A stretch of DNA of 63,167 nucleotides from Plantago elongata (Eukaryota; Streptophyta; Magnoliopsida; Lamiales; Plantaginaceae): positions 1 through 63,167 of the forward strand of contig JAYMSP010000260.1 of assembly GCA_036897095.1 (NCBI GenBank). Direction: 5' to 3'. This document shows positions 11,860 through 23,459 of the stretch, in pieces (positions within the stretch are counted from its first letter, which is position 1; every line of letters begins with the position of its first letter). The position numbers were made by a program, and so were the translations under genes. The notes under the pieces are model-generated. The model did not search any database. It was not told where the DNA came from and worked only from the letters and a program-made list of their open reading frames with translations.

Positions 11860-12370
11860 ATCAAAATCTAAAGAATTAAAGACTTACCTAAAGAAAGACA
11901 ATAACTAAACATAGCAATCCACTACAATCCTGGCAAGATCGCCCAATAAACCGCCGCACGAATAACATACGTCCCAACACTTTGAGGAGCCAACACGCCA
12001 TCATGCATATAAATGCCAAAGTCCACTCCCATGCGTGATCCATCTTCCGAGAAAGCCGCATCAACATTTATCTGAATCACTCCTTCCACTGTAGTTCCCT
12101 AGTCGACTCTACCACTACCTAAACTGAACTTGTAACAATAATGTTTGCCGCACCAAGGCCAGACCTACCATTTGTCCTCCTCGTTGTCGCCTTAGCCCCC
12201 AAATACAACCGATTTGCATCCTTAGAATATCCGTGCACTGGGTCATAAATCATCGAACAAACTCCATTAACTCCAAAGCAAAACTCGATTAATCTTCATG
12301 AACATACTAGTTTCTAGTACACCATAAGCCCCACATCATAGTCATACAAACTCCCAATTGCACAAAGTCC
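11860..12370 (-). pseudogene. LINE-type RNase H domain remnant
   Basis: Read on the minus strand, 12080-11930 gives a fragment resembling the plant LINE RNase H domain (IQINVDAAFSEDGSRMGV, then a glycine-rich strand). Stops and frameshifts interrupt it on both sides. In plant L1-type elements this domain sits at the C-terminus of ORF2. The truncated Sirevirus LTR begins directly next to it at 12381. Confidence 0.5.
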
Positions 12371-12380
12371 TTGTACAACT

Positions 12381-13332
12381 TGTTGGTTCAGTTAACGACA
12401 AAGGAAAATACTAGAGGGAAAGGGGGATGAATAGTCTTTGAAACTTTTGTCGATAAACACTATTTCTCAGAAACTGGTGGGTTTCTTATATTTAAATTCA
12501 GAGAGCAGAAGACTTAAGCGATAGATAAATGAGTTTGTGCTTTGCAGTAGTAAATGTGTGTGGGTTATGCCGGAAAGTAAATACAGAATAAGTAAATAAC
12601 ACAACAAGTATAGTGGTATCTGGAGGTGGAGTAATCCTCCAACTAGTCTACTCGGCCTTTTTGAGACCTGGAATTCACTAGAACAAACAATTGAGTTATC
12701 CTTAGAATTAGTCCTATTCTAAGATCCCTACAAACAAATGGTTCCCAATCAAATGTTCCCCCTGAGTTGTTCCCTAACTCCTAGAGCCAAGTACTACCTA
12801 TACTCAAGATAACCTTGGAGCTATTCCTTGATTTCCCAAATCAAGTACTTCCTGTACTCAACGCCATGATGGTGTTGATTATAAGTTGGTTGTCAGGAAA
12901 GCTTCTCGTATAACTTTTCAGCTATATTTTCAGAGAGCTTAGAAGATATATATAACACTACTTGATACACTTATTCAATGTATGGTAAGTTCTCTTATAC
13001 TGATCCAATTAATCGGTATCCGCTCTGGAGAATGAGCTTCAGAAAGGGTATTTGAAAGTTCAACTCTTTCACGAATAACAATCACTTGTTATAGGTTCAA
13101 GACACTTAGAACTACTAATGATTCTTCGAGCTTTTCAGTCGCAACAGTAAGTTTGGAGAATGGTAGTGAGATGCTTGAGAGAATACTTTGCTTGGTAAGT
13201 AGATATGAGCGTAGTTCGTGTGTGTATTTCTCAGCTTCTAAGTGGTGATATTTATAGATGAATATGAGAGTCGTTTGAATAGTATCCGTTAGACCTTCTC
13301 AAAATTCAATCCGTTGATATCTCAAAATGAGT
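12381..13332 (-). repeat. Truncated Sirevirus LTR (copy A)
   Basis: This aligns with the LTRs at 14052-15445 and 27467-28899, starting at the shared TGTTGG end and running about 950 bp. Alignment stops near 13332, just after a conserved AATGAGTA. About 440 bp of the 5' part of the LTR (in its sense orientation) is missing. The sense strand is minus, as in the other two copies. Confidence 0.85.
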
Positions 13333-14051
13333 ATGCTAAGTTGATAATGTGTTTCTGATAGGCTCCAACTAAGGAAGAAAGAGAAGTGATGGACACATCA
13401 CCAATAGAAAAAGAACTGCAAGAAACCGTTAAGGTTTCTGAGAACATGTTTCTGAGCCTTCATCTTCGAAGGTTTTCCTAACATATTTTTCAGAAAGCTG
13501 GCACTTCCATTTTTTCATAATCTTTCTTAATCTCACATTATTGTTTTTGCTTCTCTAGGCTCAAACTAAAGTAGAAAAGGTACAAGAAGGTGGAGGTTTC
13601 GACCCCTTCAATACCAATGGATATTGATGAAGCCCCACCAACTTCAACACAAGAAAGAGTTCCAGAGACTGAACAAGTCTCTGAACATGTTTTTTCTAAG
13701 CCTCCCTAACCGGAGGTAAGTGAAAACTCAGTTAACAACAAATTGTTTGTTAAAACATAACTTTCTGAAAATCCATCTTAAGTGTTTATTTTATCCTTAG
13801 GTTCAAGTCGAAAGAGTAGTGGCTGAGGAACTGACTACCTTGTCTCACCCTCGCAATGAAGTATCTGAGGCTTCCATTCCAGTGATAGAACATTTTGAGC
13901 CTACAGTTGAAACTCAAGTAATTCATAAACTGAATTCATCTTGCAAACTCAGGTAGCTTTATATTCATTGAAACTAAAAGACTTTTATCTCTTTCAGGCT
14001 TTAAGCGTTGTACCTTCAACTTCTGCATCGTCTTCTGATGTGGGGCACAAG
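13333..14051 (+). pseudogene. Inverted fragment of the Sirevirus third region with exon-like modules
   Basis: Read on the plus strand this holds about four coding-like modules that begin right after an AG acceptor: GCTCCAACT at ~13362, GCTCAAACT at ~13559, GTTCAAGTC at ~13801 and GCTTTAAGC at ~13999. The first three end at a candidate GT donor (for example GAG|GTAAGTG at ~13715); the last is cut off by the LTR. The modules encode Glu, Val, Pro and Thr-rich segments. Matching modules occur on the opposite strand at 18469-19425. This piece is therefore inverted relative to the neighbouring element; it ends exactly where LTR copy B starts. Confidence 0.7.
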
Positions 14052-15445
14052 TGTTGGTCTAGATAACGACAAAGGAAAAGACTAGGGGGGGGGGGGGAAT
14101 AGTCTTTTCAAACTGTCGTCGATAAACAGTCTTCCTCAGAAATTGAGAGCTTTCTAATACTTAGATTTAGAGAGCGGAAGACTTTAAGCGATAGATAAAA
14201 GTGATTGGGCTTAGCATTAATAATATGTGTGTGTGCAATGCTAGAAAGTAAGTACAATAAAGTAAACAACACATCAGATTATAGTGGTATCTAGAGGTGG
14301 CGTAATCCTCCAACTAATCCACTCGACCTTTCTGAGTCCTGGAATTCACTAGAACATCAATTGAGTTCACCTTACAATAAGTCATATTCTAAGATCCCTA
14401 CAAACTAATGGTTCCCAACCAAATATTCCCACAGAGTTTTTCCCTAGCTCCTCGAGCCATGTACTTCCTGTACTCAAGGTAACCGTGGAGTTTTTCTTTG
14501 ATTTCCCAAACCAAGTGCTTTTGGTACTCCACGCCTTGATGGTGTTGGTCATATTTTGATTGTCAGGTAAGCTTCTCTTATAAGTTTTCAGAGAGCTTGA
14601 AGAGATTACACTACTTAATATACTTATTCAGTATATGGTAAGTTCTCCTTTCTGACCCAAGAAATTGGTATCTGAAAGTTTAACTCTTTCACGAATAACA
14701 ATCTATTGTTATAGGTTCAGGGCACTTAGAACTACTAGTGATTCTTCGAGCTTGTTAGTCGCAACAGCAAGCTTAGAGAATGGTAGTATGAATGCTTGAG
14801 AAAATACTTGCTTGATATGTAAATATGAACGTAGTTCGTATGTATATTTCTCAGCTTCTAAGTGGTGATATTTACAGATGAATTTAAGAGTTGTTTGAAT
14901 AGTATCCGCTAGACATTCTCAGAATTCAATCCGTTGATACCTCGAAATGAGTACTCAAAAGTCTCTTTCTCATTTTCAGAGAGGACTATGCATTGATCGA
15001 TTTTCCAGCCGGTGCATTTAATGAACTGTACTATTTCTTATCATGTTGTCTCAACGGACACATGAGCCTTTCCTAGGATGCTCCTTGACACGATGATGTC
15101 ATATGTTCAGACAAATGTTATGTGCAATATTTGCACTATACAATATGATTTATGATCATAGTCTATCTGAGGAGACTAACAATTATGTCTTCATCAAACT
15201 TGTGCAATCTTCAGTCTTCAAATCTTCGATTAAAATCCATTGCTAGGATCCTTCTTCATGGCTTTCTCAAAATATAAAATTACATTTAGAGGCCTAATAA
15301 TCCTATTACAAGTTTAACTAGACTAACATACTAAGTGATTTCCTCTTTTACAATGCTCAAGAGAACCAAGAGTACTAGTCACCTTTTTGTACTAAAGATA
15401 AATAATATTATGATTGATAAAAAAGAATAACAAATATTCCTAACA
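14052..15445 (-). repeat. 3' LTR of the Sirevirus element (copy B)
   Basis: It is the left-hand LTR, but the 3' one because the element runs on the minus strand. In sense it begins TGTTAGGAATATTTG and ends CCAACA. A G-run of about 12 at 14087-14098 and several small indels separate it from copy C. A polypurine tract abuts its inner end. Confidence 0.92.
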
Positions 15446-15460
15446 AATTTCCCCCTTTTT
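15446..15460 (-). promoter_or_regulatory. Polypurine tract of the Sirevirus element
   Basis: On the minus strand this reads AAAAAGGGGGAAATT and is followed at once by TGTTAGGA, the 3' LTR start. TGATCAAAAAGGGGG is the kind of tract typical of Sireviruses. Confidence 0.9.
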
Positions 15461-15924
15461 GATCAGACAACCATGATTATCTTAAAGTTCTATTACTAAC
15501 ATGGAAGTGAAAACAATCCACCACTTAATCATTTCAAATGATATTCAATCAGATAAATTAAGTGCAGAAAGTAAACATCAACCAAATCACAAGGAGGGTT
15601 CTTTGCTGACAACTTATCTTTTATAGAAGGTTTATGAGAGTTGATCATCAGAAAGAACATTACATCACAAGATAACTTTTACAAATAATTGAACAATAAA
15701 GATCAATTCATCAAAATGTTTACAAAAATTACTAAGTAAATTAGGACAACATGAGAAACCAAGCTCCAAGTAAGCATCCTAACATACTAGTCTTCAAATC
15801 TTCAAAATTAACTTAGATTCAGAAATGTCAAGTTCTTCAGCACCTTTTTGGATCAATGGGTGTCAACCCTCCTGCAGTCTTCAGCATATTCATAGAGTAA
15901 CCTTCTGACAGAGAGCTCTGTCTT

Positions 15925-16368
15925 TCATGCTAGCTTACAAACTTCCTTGTAAGTTTCGGCAGGGTCTTTGTTAGATTTAACAAAGTTCTTTACCCAAAAG
16001 TATTTACCCCATACCCATGCATGGTTTACCTCCAGTAGTGACAACTGATGATACTTGTAAATATCTTCCAAGTATACAATGTCATCCAGGTAATGTTCCT
16101 TTGTCATGTAAAATGACTCATAAGGTTCAAATCTCAGTCTATTTTGTCTGTTGAGAGTACCATCCAATTTCCTAGTATTGTGTATCTCATCACGCTTGGG
16201 ATAAGGACAGATAAAATCCAATGGAATTTTCATAGCCTTAGTCGTAACATAAACCTCAATATCAAGGCACTTGTGAGTATTTGTTGGATTTAGCAGTGTA
16301 GGCTTGTTGGTTCTCCATGCCATCATTTTATTGTAGATAGGTTCTGGAAACTTCTTGTTAAGTAGCAA
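15925..16368 (-). pseudogene. Third-region ORF, C-terminal domain (147 aa open frame)
   Basis: A 147-codon open frame on the minus strand lies near the 3' end of the region between pol and the 3' LTR. It is rich in Tyr, Trp, Lys and His, with a Trp-rich segment (HAWVWGKYFWVKNFV) near the C-terminus and the end CKLA. I recognise no family. It is likely the final domain of the same broken reading unit as the upstream pieces at 16426-21094. There is no predicted membrane segment, so a classical envelope glycoprotein is not supported. Confidence 0.5.
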
Positions 16369-16425
16369 ATGTTGTAGCTCAAGTATCCAGTAACCATTCC
16401 TAAGATGTATGCATCTATAGGCTGA

Positions 16426-16893
16426 TTAGTTGTCATTAGTCTTGACATACTCAATCTGGGCAGCAATTGGTCTTTCTTGTTCTTTCTCTTCAATTCTACC
16501 AAACTGTAAGTCCTTGTGCCTCTTTATGTTCTGACCTTTCTCCAAATCTACTTGCTTTCTGGAGGTTGTGCTGGAAGATTCACCTTGGATTGATTTTGTA
16601 TTTTCAGAAGGAGTTCTGATAGTGATTGGTTTAATAGCCAGTGGTGGTTCAGGATGGCTATCAACTTTCCTTCTCTTGTGACGTGGATGCTCATCTGTGT
16701 CAGTCTCATCATCATCATCATTAAAGTTTTTAATTGGAGACTTACAAGTTTCCTGACCTTGGATTTCTCCTTCTTCCTTTTCTTCTTCTTGTTCAGAAGG
16801 CTTATCTCCTTCAGCTATAACAAGGGCCTTGGAACCCGTAGTTATTATACTTTTAAGCATTGTTGATGTTCTAACTCTGGTTTCTGGAACCAC
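16426..16893 (-). pseudogene. Third-region segment, acidic with a nuclear-localisation-like motif
   Basis: The 155-codon open frame has a Glu-rich stretch (KPSEQEEEKEEGEIQGQE), an Asp run (NDDDDETDTDEH), then the basic cluster HPRHKRRKVDSH, which resembles a monopartite nuclear signal. The rest is Ser, Thr and Pro rich and probably disordered. It lies between the coiled-coil segment and the C-terminal domain and is shifted in frame relative to both. Confidence 0.5.
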
Positions 16894-16990
16894 GAGTTCT
16901 TCCGAAGGTGTATCCTTTTCTGGAACATGACTTGTGGAAGGAGGTAATTATTTTCTCTTCCTTCTTCTACCTCTATGGGCAGGTTGATTC

Positions 16991-17386
16991 TCATCCCCCA
17001 TAGTCATGAGTGACTAACTCAAAACTTACGTAAAAATGAGAAAGCGACTCAAAGTTCTTTTGTAGATTCTTATGAACTTGGAAAAGCTTCTGGACTTCAT
17101 TCCTGAGCTCTTGATTTTCTCTAAGGAGTGCCTTCTCCTTTTGGTTCAGCTCTTCTAGTGGACGGTAGATAGCCTCTGTTTTATGAATAGCATATTGAGC
17201 TTCTTCAAATGACTTGTTGGCGTTGTTGCAGTTTTCATCTCGGACCATGCCTAGATATTTATGAGAAAATGCAATGCTAGTGTCTCTGTGTAGCAAGAGC
17301 TTAGCTATCGGCTTAATGTCAGATGGTACAGATGAGAGTACCTGGGAATTTTCAGCAACTAGCTCAGATCGTAGCTTAGCAAACAC
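16991..17386 (-). pseudogene. Third-region segment, coiled coil
   Basis: 131 codons open on the minus strand. From about residue 60 to 115 the sequence is heptad-like and rich in Glu, Lys, Leu and Gln (LNQKEKALLRENQELRNEV), typical of a coiled coil. A second helical segment is at 17863-17570 in another frame. No enzyme motif is present. Neighbouring frames join only if one allows indels, so the protein is broken here. Confidence 0.5.
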
Positions 17387-17569
17387 AGTACTTCGTCAAA
17401 GAAAATTGCCATCTCTGGAATTAACGGCTAGTTTTTAGAAGATGTGCGGAGGAAGAAATTCTCTCTTGTAATGGGAGAGAAGAATTGCATCCTCTTTTGG
17501 AGCCATATTATGTGTCTCCTCCTCCTCATCATCATCATCATCATCAGTATTGACGTAGATGTGATCGTT

Positions 17570-18408
17570 CTAATCATTTTTGTCGAGCTCAGCAACCATT
17601 TTACCTTTACCTTTGGTGCCGTCTTTCTGAGATGATGGAATGTTAGGTCTATCTGATGCAGCCTTAGCATCATGCTTTGTATCGTCTTTCACCAAAGCGT
17701 CTAACTCTGCAGATGTGGAATCGATATCTCTTTTTAATTTTTGCTTCTCAATAAGGAGTGTCTTCTCCTTGGTATTTTCTGCCTCAATTATCAGCAATTG
17801 GGCTTCCTTAGCTTCAAGCAGAGATTGGTACACTTGATTGAGCTTACTTTCTTTTTCCAACAATTCCTTGAGTCTTGAGACTCTGGATTCAACAGCCTAA
17901 AGTTCTTCAGATGGGTCTGCTTGTTGATTTTTATCATTTGAGTTTTTTTGGTCTTGTTGGTCCTCTTGGTTAGTTGGAGATGGTGATTTATGTGATGATG
18001 GTGGGCTCTCTGAGTAGAGTATTGAGCAGGTGGAGTCCCTATTCCAGAATTTCTTTGTGCCATTCCACTAGTCCCTGGTGATGGACTATCATCATCTTCA
18101 TCATTAGATGGGCCATTATCACCTCCTTCTGTATGTTCAGATGAAGTGTCAACATCATTCTCGTCGGTTTCTTCCTCTTCATCTGAAACCAAGTTGATGA
18201 CAGTGGGAAGTGTAATCCTCTGCCAGTTTACTTCCTCTTGTCCAGAGCGATGAACTCTGAGTGTTTGGGGCAAAGTAGGATTAAGTGCCATCTGGCTTCT
18301 GGTCTCTTCATTAGCAGTATTGAAGGCACCTATCTGCTTTTTTCGAACATTATATGTGAAGTCGTCATGCATCAGTGTATGATGAGAGTAATCCTCTATG
18401 GGAAACAT
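17570..18408 (-). pseudogene. Third-region segment, acidic linker then coiled coil
   Basis: 18408-17791 opens with MFPIEDYSHHTLMHDDFTY and passes through an acidic Ser/Asp/Glu linker. A frameshift then moves the continuation to 17863-17570, where a Leu/Glu/Lys-rich helix (LLEAKEAQLLIIEAENTKE) follows. The GAT/GAG microsatellite at 17517-17550 encodes part of an acidic run. No family was recognised. Confidence 0.5.
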
Positions 18409-18468
18409 GGCATGAACGTAATTTTCCAGATTGAAGGCTCTCTCCTTTCTCTCTTTGTGGTCAATTAC

Positions 18469-19425
18469 CTTGGTAAAGCTCTGTTAGATCAACCTTTTTG
18501 AGATTTTGCCATTGCCTAAAGCATTTAACATGATGTTTCATGGTGATTGTCTGGAAAATATTCAATAGATCAAGTGGGGCTTCCAAGTCAATCCCTGGTA
18601 TATCTTGAGCCTGAAAGAAAGGTTTCAACTTAGTTTTGTTCAAACTTACTTGTGGTTATCTGAGAATCAAAGAAGTCTAAGTGTTTCAAAGCATACCTAT
18701 GTATCCACATTAGGCTCATTCACTTGGACCACTTGAGCAATTGGTGCTTCAGATACCGTGGTCAGGGGAGTAGCTGCTTCCTCTTCAACCAATCTTTCTT
18801 CTCGAGCCTGAGAATAAGAATCAAATCATAATGCTTAGAAATATTCTACATAAATGTGTTGGAAATATATGTTTCTGAGAGTTTCACTTACTTCCAAGTT
18901 AGGAAGCTCAGAATCAATTCTTTCAGAACTGGAGTAGTTTCTGGCATCCTTTCTGGAGACTTAGCCAAAGCAACTATGTCAATTTTTATAGGTGTTGTGG
19001 AGGTCGCAACATTGTCCTCAGTAACCATTTCTTCAGAATGAACCTATTCGAAGAAGCAAAGTATTTGATTAAGCAAGTTGATTTTTACAAGTTATTCATA
19101 AAGGGAATGATTCTTATTTTACATTCCTCCTAAACAGAAGGCTTAGAAACAATTTCTTCTGATGTTTTTTTAACCTCTGGAATCTCTTGAGCTTTTAGTG
19201 TTTCCACCACTTCAACTACTTTCTCAGTTGGAGCCTGTATAGAGACAATTATGAAGTTAGAAACACAAGATTTTTGATTAAGTATAAAATTGTTTCTTTT
19301 TAAAGACAAATGACTACCTGTTTCACAGGCTCTTGTTATTGTGTTGTTGAGGTTGAAGGAACCTCTTCTTCATTCAGAGGGGTGGAAAAAATTTCTCCCC
19401 CCTGCTGTAATGTCTCCATGAAAGC
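18469..19425 (-). repeat. Array of five exon-like modules in the Sirevirus third region
   Basis: On the minus strand five coding-like modules each start straight after a pyrimidine-rich AG with G(C/T)T: 19425-19318, 19234-19123, 19043-18892, 18807-18697 and 18610-18469. Each is followed by a GT that can act as donor (for example CAG|GTAGTC, GAA|GTAAGTG, AAG|GTAATTG). Modules are about 108-152 bp with spacers of about 80 bp. They encode Glu/Val/Pro/Thr-rich segments with a shared look (APTEKVVEVVET; AREERLVEEEA). Two modules contain or end in stops. They look like duplicated exons of one gene. Confidence 0.7.
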
Positions 19426-19489
19426 CTGTAACAAAGGAAGTTTATGAGTAACTAGTTTAACATTTATTCAAATCTTTCACAAGTTAGAT

Positions 19490-20611
19490 ATAGACTACTC
19501 TTGTTACTTGTGTATCTTCAAGCATTGTAGCTTCCAAATCATGGCTTGAAGTTTCTGGTACTGCGGACCTTTCCTCGAATTGAACATTCTGAGTTCCCGT
19601 CTTAGAAGGTTGATGAACCTGCTTAGGTGCATGAATTTCTTTAGCAATCAAGTCAGCTGGCAACTTGAATGTGGAAGCTATGTCAGAATCTTCCATCATT
19701 CTTCCATCCACCGCTAAGCCTTCTGCTGCCTGTTGGGGTGTGACATCTTCAACTAACCTCTCTGGGATTGCATCTTCTGCAATCTTGGTTTTCTAGGTCA
19801 GTGAAGCTGAGCTAGAGGCTCCACCATGAGTATCTATCCGTGATCTCTTGAGTACTATTTGAAGTGGAACATCATCCTCGGAGTCAATATCAAAGTCTGG
19901 GACAAACTCATCAATTTTGTTGAGCTCATTCAAATACAGCTCTGGCATCTTTCCTAAGCTTAAGGATCTCCTATATGAGCTGGAGTCCTTCTGGGCTGGA
20001 AGGGGTCGTTGGGCTTCAACATCTTGTGTTGCCCTTTATGGTTGAGGAGTGTCATCAATGATAAGTTGTATCCTCTTTCTTGGCCTAGGTTTGTTGGTCC
20101 TTGGTTTCTTAGCAATTTGGACCTCAACATGTATCTCTTTAGATACTCCTTCTCCGTAAGCAACCAAATCATCTTTGGCAACCTTTTTCATGGTTTCCTC
20201 ATGAGTGTGTCGGTACATTGTGTTGGTCACTGGGATGTGCATGTGCTCTCCACATTTCCCTAAAATGTAGCAAATTTTCAGACCATATTGCATATTTGAC
20301 TTAGTGCCAGCATAGCCTTTGACGATTTTGGGTTCAACTTCATTGACCTTGTTCAAAAATTTCGTGACGAGATATTTACCCCAATTGAAGAGGTTATCTT
20401 TGTCATTTAACTCTTTCTGGAAAATGGCCATTATCATCCATCTCTCTAGACTTATCTGCTCAATGCCTCTTTTGTTGCCATCCAAGAATTTTTGAAGAAT
20501 GTTGGCCAGCACATTCCAGTGCTCAAAGAGGTGTCTTGTTCTGATGTCTCCCAGAATGAAAGAAGAGGGGCAGTCCTTAATCTTGTCATTCGTTGCTTCT
20601 TCATACAACAC
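19490..20611 (-). pseudogene. Third-region ORF, N-terminal plant-transposon-type domain and linker
   Basis: The 191-codon frame 20611-20036 includes an amphipathic helical part (HWNVLANILQKFLDG, then DNLFNWGKYLVTKFLNKV) and a basic Pro/Arg/Lys-rich tail (KKPRTNKPRPRKR). Together with 20823-20452 it resembles the domain annotated in plants as 'putative plant transposon protein' (Transposase_32-like), known from retrotransposon accessory ORFs; that match is from memory. The part from 19990 to 19490 continues with acidic Ser-rich sequence and at least one stop. Confidence 0.5.
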
Positions 20612-21094
20612 TCTGACACAAGTATCAGAGTCATGTCTTTCGTGTTAATCTCACAAGTTTTCCCACGATTTCTGAGACAGAAGATTTTGCAGAAAGAGTC
20701 ACAATCAAGATGTTTTTCTACCCCTTGAACCTGAGATTTGATGAACGTTTCCTCGACATTGTTCACAATTTTGGTGTAGACTTGGGAAGAGTTGTAAAAC
20801 TCTAGGACATCAACTGGAGACAACCAGTATGAGCAGCACAGAGGAACTTCTTAATGTGAGCCTTGGATAGCATCTTCACCACAAAGTTCATGTCTAGTGT
20901 GGAAGAGATAGCCATATTCAAGTATTTTTCAACCATATGTGCTCCCTAATTCATTTTGAGGCTGGAGGTCCAGTCCTATGGGTTGAAGTTACCCAGCAAG
21001 CGTTTGTTCAACACTTGCAAACTTTTTCTCCTTGCTTTTCAGCAGAAGAAGTGGTCGCAACTGAGTTCTTGGATGAGGTCTTTCTGGGTGCCAT
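20452..21094 (-). pseudogene. Third-region ORF, start and first domain
   Basis: An ATG at 21094 opens a basic Ser/Thr-rich N-terminus (MAPRKTSSKNS) that hits a stop after about 28 codons. From 20823 the frame is open again for 123 codons with FYNSSQVYTK and a Val-x-Gly segment like the start of the plant transposon-type domain. A shift of frame then continues at 20611. I take 21094 as the original start because it follows pol by about 490 bp and gives a sensible basic N-terminus. Confidence 0.45.
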
Positions 21095-21586
21095 CTCTTA
21101 TATAGAGTAGTACTGGGTAAGATTAGAGAAGAAGTGCTTGAATTCGAGAGAAATTATTCTATCTTTTCAGAAGACTAAGCAGAAAGCAGATGATTAGCAG
21201 AAGGTTTTGCAGAAAACTTAGAGTTTTTGTTGTTTTGATGCAAGTGAAAATTTCAGATTTGGTAAAAGTGTTTGTCTCTTACCAGAATCCTTTATATATA
21301 GCAAGATAGAATTACATAGATACAACATACGTATAGAGATTCATATGTGTATCTGTGTACATTGCATACGTTTCTATATTTCATTAAATGTGAAGTAGGC
21401 CATGATTTTTATTGCAACAAACATTACTTCTGGACTTTTATTTCTAGAAGATCCTAGGCTTCCTGAGGCATAGGTCTCATAAACCTTTCATCTTTCTTAC
21501 CAAGTAGGTTATTTGAATACCCGTTTCAGAAACCTATTTTCCTTTTTCTCTGATTCTTACATACTCTTTTAGAGATTTAGAACTTT

Positions 21587-22180
21587 TTAGTTCTGAGACA
21601 ACTCCATTAACCCAAGACTATGTCTTAAGGTTAAAAACCTACTTTTATGGAGTGGCTTGGTGAAGATATCCGCAAGTTGATCTACAGTACCAACCTTTAG
21701 AATCTCTATATTGCCTTTCTCAACATGGTCTCTGATGAAGTGGTGTCTAACATCTATGTGCTTTGTTCTGGCATGGAACTTTGGATTCTGAATAATCGCA
21801 ACAACACTAGTGTTGTCAAAGAAAATGAGAGTTTTCTCTTCATTAAGTCAATAGTCTCTGAGTTGTTATTGTATCTACAACATTTGAGTAGCACAACAAC
21901 CATCACCAATATATTCAGCCTCTTTGGTAGAAGTAGAAATTGAGTTTTGCTTCTTGCTAAACCATGAGATAAGTTTAGTTCCTGAAGTACTTTTCCTATC
22001 AAGCATTAATCTAGCATAGTCAGTATCTGAGTAGCCAACTAAACTTAATCCATGTTCTTTAGGATACCACAATCCAACTTTTACAGTACCTTTGACATAC
22101 CTTAATATTTTCATAGCAATGTTGTAGTGTGATTGCATAGGATTTGTTTGAAATCTAGCACACACACCAACTGCATATTG
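21587..22180 (-). pseudogene. Sirevirus pol: RNase H domain
   Basis: The copia RNase H region is easy to read: DTDYARLMLDRKSTSG, SWFSKKQNSISTSTKEAEY, and near the end FDNTSVVAIIQNP, HIDVRHHFIRDHV and LADIFTKPL. The polyprotein stops at 21587. It would remove the RNA strand of the RNA-DNA hybrid. A short in-frame deletion follows KSTSGT, and a frameshift near 21875-21900 splits the domain. Confidence 0.85.
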
Positions 22181-22359
22181 AATATCAGGTCTACTTGCAG
22201 TAATGTAGAGAAGTGAACCTATAAATTTCCTATACTTTCTTCAACAATCTTATCAGATTCACTATAAGTCATTTTGGTTCCTATGCTCATAGGTATCTTG
22301 GCATTCTTTTTAGAAGACTTCAGATTAAACTTGTTGAACATATCCTTTGCATACTTTGT

Positions 22360-22980
22360 TTAATTGATGAATACTCCATCATTGAGTTGCTTGACTTGCA
22401 ATCCTAGGAAATAATTCAATTCTCCCATCATGCTCATCTCAAATTTGATCTTCATGAGATCAACAAAGTCATTACAAAGTTGCTTATCTTTAGATCCAAA
22501 TATAATGTCATCAACATATACTTGAACAAAAAGTAGTTTCCCATCATGGTTTAAGGTGAACAATGTTTTATCAACTTCACCTTTATTAAAACAACTTTCA
22601 AGAAAGTATTTGGCCAAAGTGTCATACCATGCTCTTGGAGCCTGCTTCAGTCTATACAGAGCTTTTTGTAACTTATAGACCATCCTACTTTCTGAGGAAA
22701 CTTCAAAGCCTTGTGGTTGATCAACATAGCCTTCCTCAACAAGTTCACCATTCAGAAATGCACTCTTATCATCCATCTGATAAACTTTAAAGTCATTATG
22801 AGTTGCAAAGCCTAGAAATAGTCTGATGGCATCCAATCTTGCAACTGGTACATATGACTCGTCAAAGTCTAAGCCTTCAATATGGGTATATCCCTTGGCA
22901 ACCAACCTTGCTTTGATTCTGGTTATTTCACCAGACTCATTTATGTTGTTTCTGAAACTCACATAGTTCCAGTCACATAT
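22360..22980 (-). pseudogene. Sirevirus pol: reverse transcriptase (RVT_2) domain
   Basis: A 200-codon frame carries the Ty1/copia reverse transcriptase core: [20 protein letters not shown], the first catalytic block [27 protein letters not shown], and the YVDD box in [12 protein letters not shown]. The residue after the first catalytic Asp is also Asp where the family usually has Val. It stops at 22360 and continues in another frame toward RNase H. The YVDD aspartates are intact. Confidence 0.92.
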
Positions 22981-23459
22981 ATTCCTTCTACAAATGGGAC
23001 TAGTTTCCAGACCTTGTTTCTCTCAAATTGATCCAACTCTTCCTGCATTGCAGAGATTCAATCTTGATCCTTTATTGCATCATCAATAGTCTTAGGTTCA
23101 ATGTTTGAGATAAAACATCCAAAGAGAGAATCAACATTTTCAGCTATTGCTCTCCTAGTTCTAACACCTTGATCAATTGGACCAATCACATCCTTTGCAA
23201 GATGATCTCTAATCCATTTCATAATTGGCTTTGAACTAGTAGGGTCATTATCTATGTGATCTAAATGTGAATCATTACGATTATGACTTGATATTTCTTC
23301 AGTATCAATGATATTTTGTACACTAGAAGTGCGGTAAATATCAGATACTTGTTCAGTGTTAGTGGTTTCTGGAATACGTCTTTCAAAAAGTTATTCCCAG
23401 AAAGATCTCTACGATGAATATTCTCAGTTTTCCATTTCTGGAATCCTCATAGGAATTTC

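Noticed and set aside
15925..21094. Classical envelope glycoprotein in the Sirevirus
   Set aside because: No signal peptide, no membrane-spanning segment and no glycoprotein-like Cys pattern could be read from any of the pieces.
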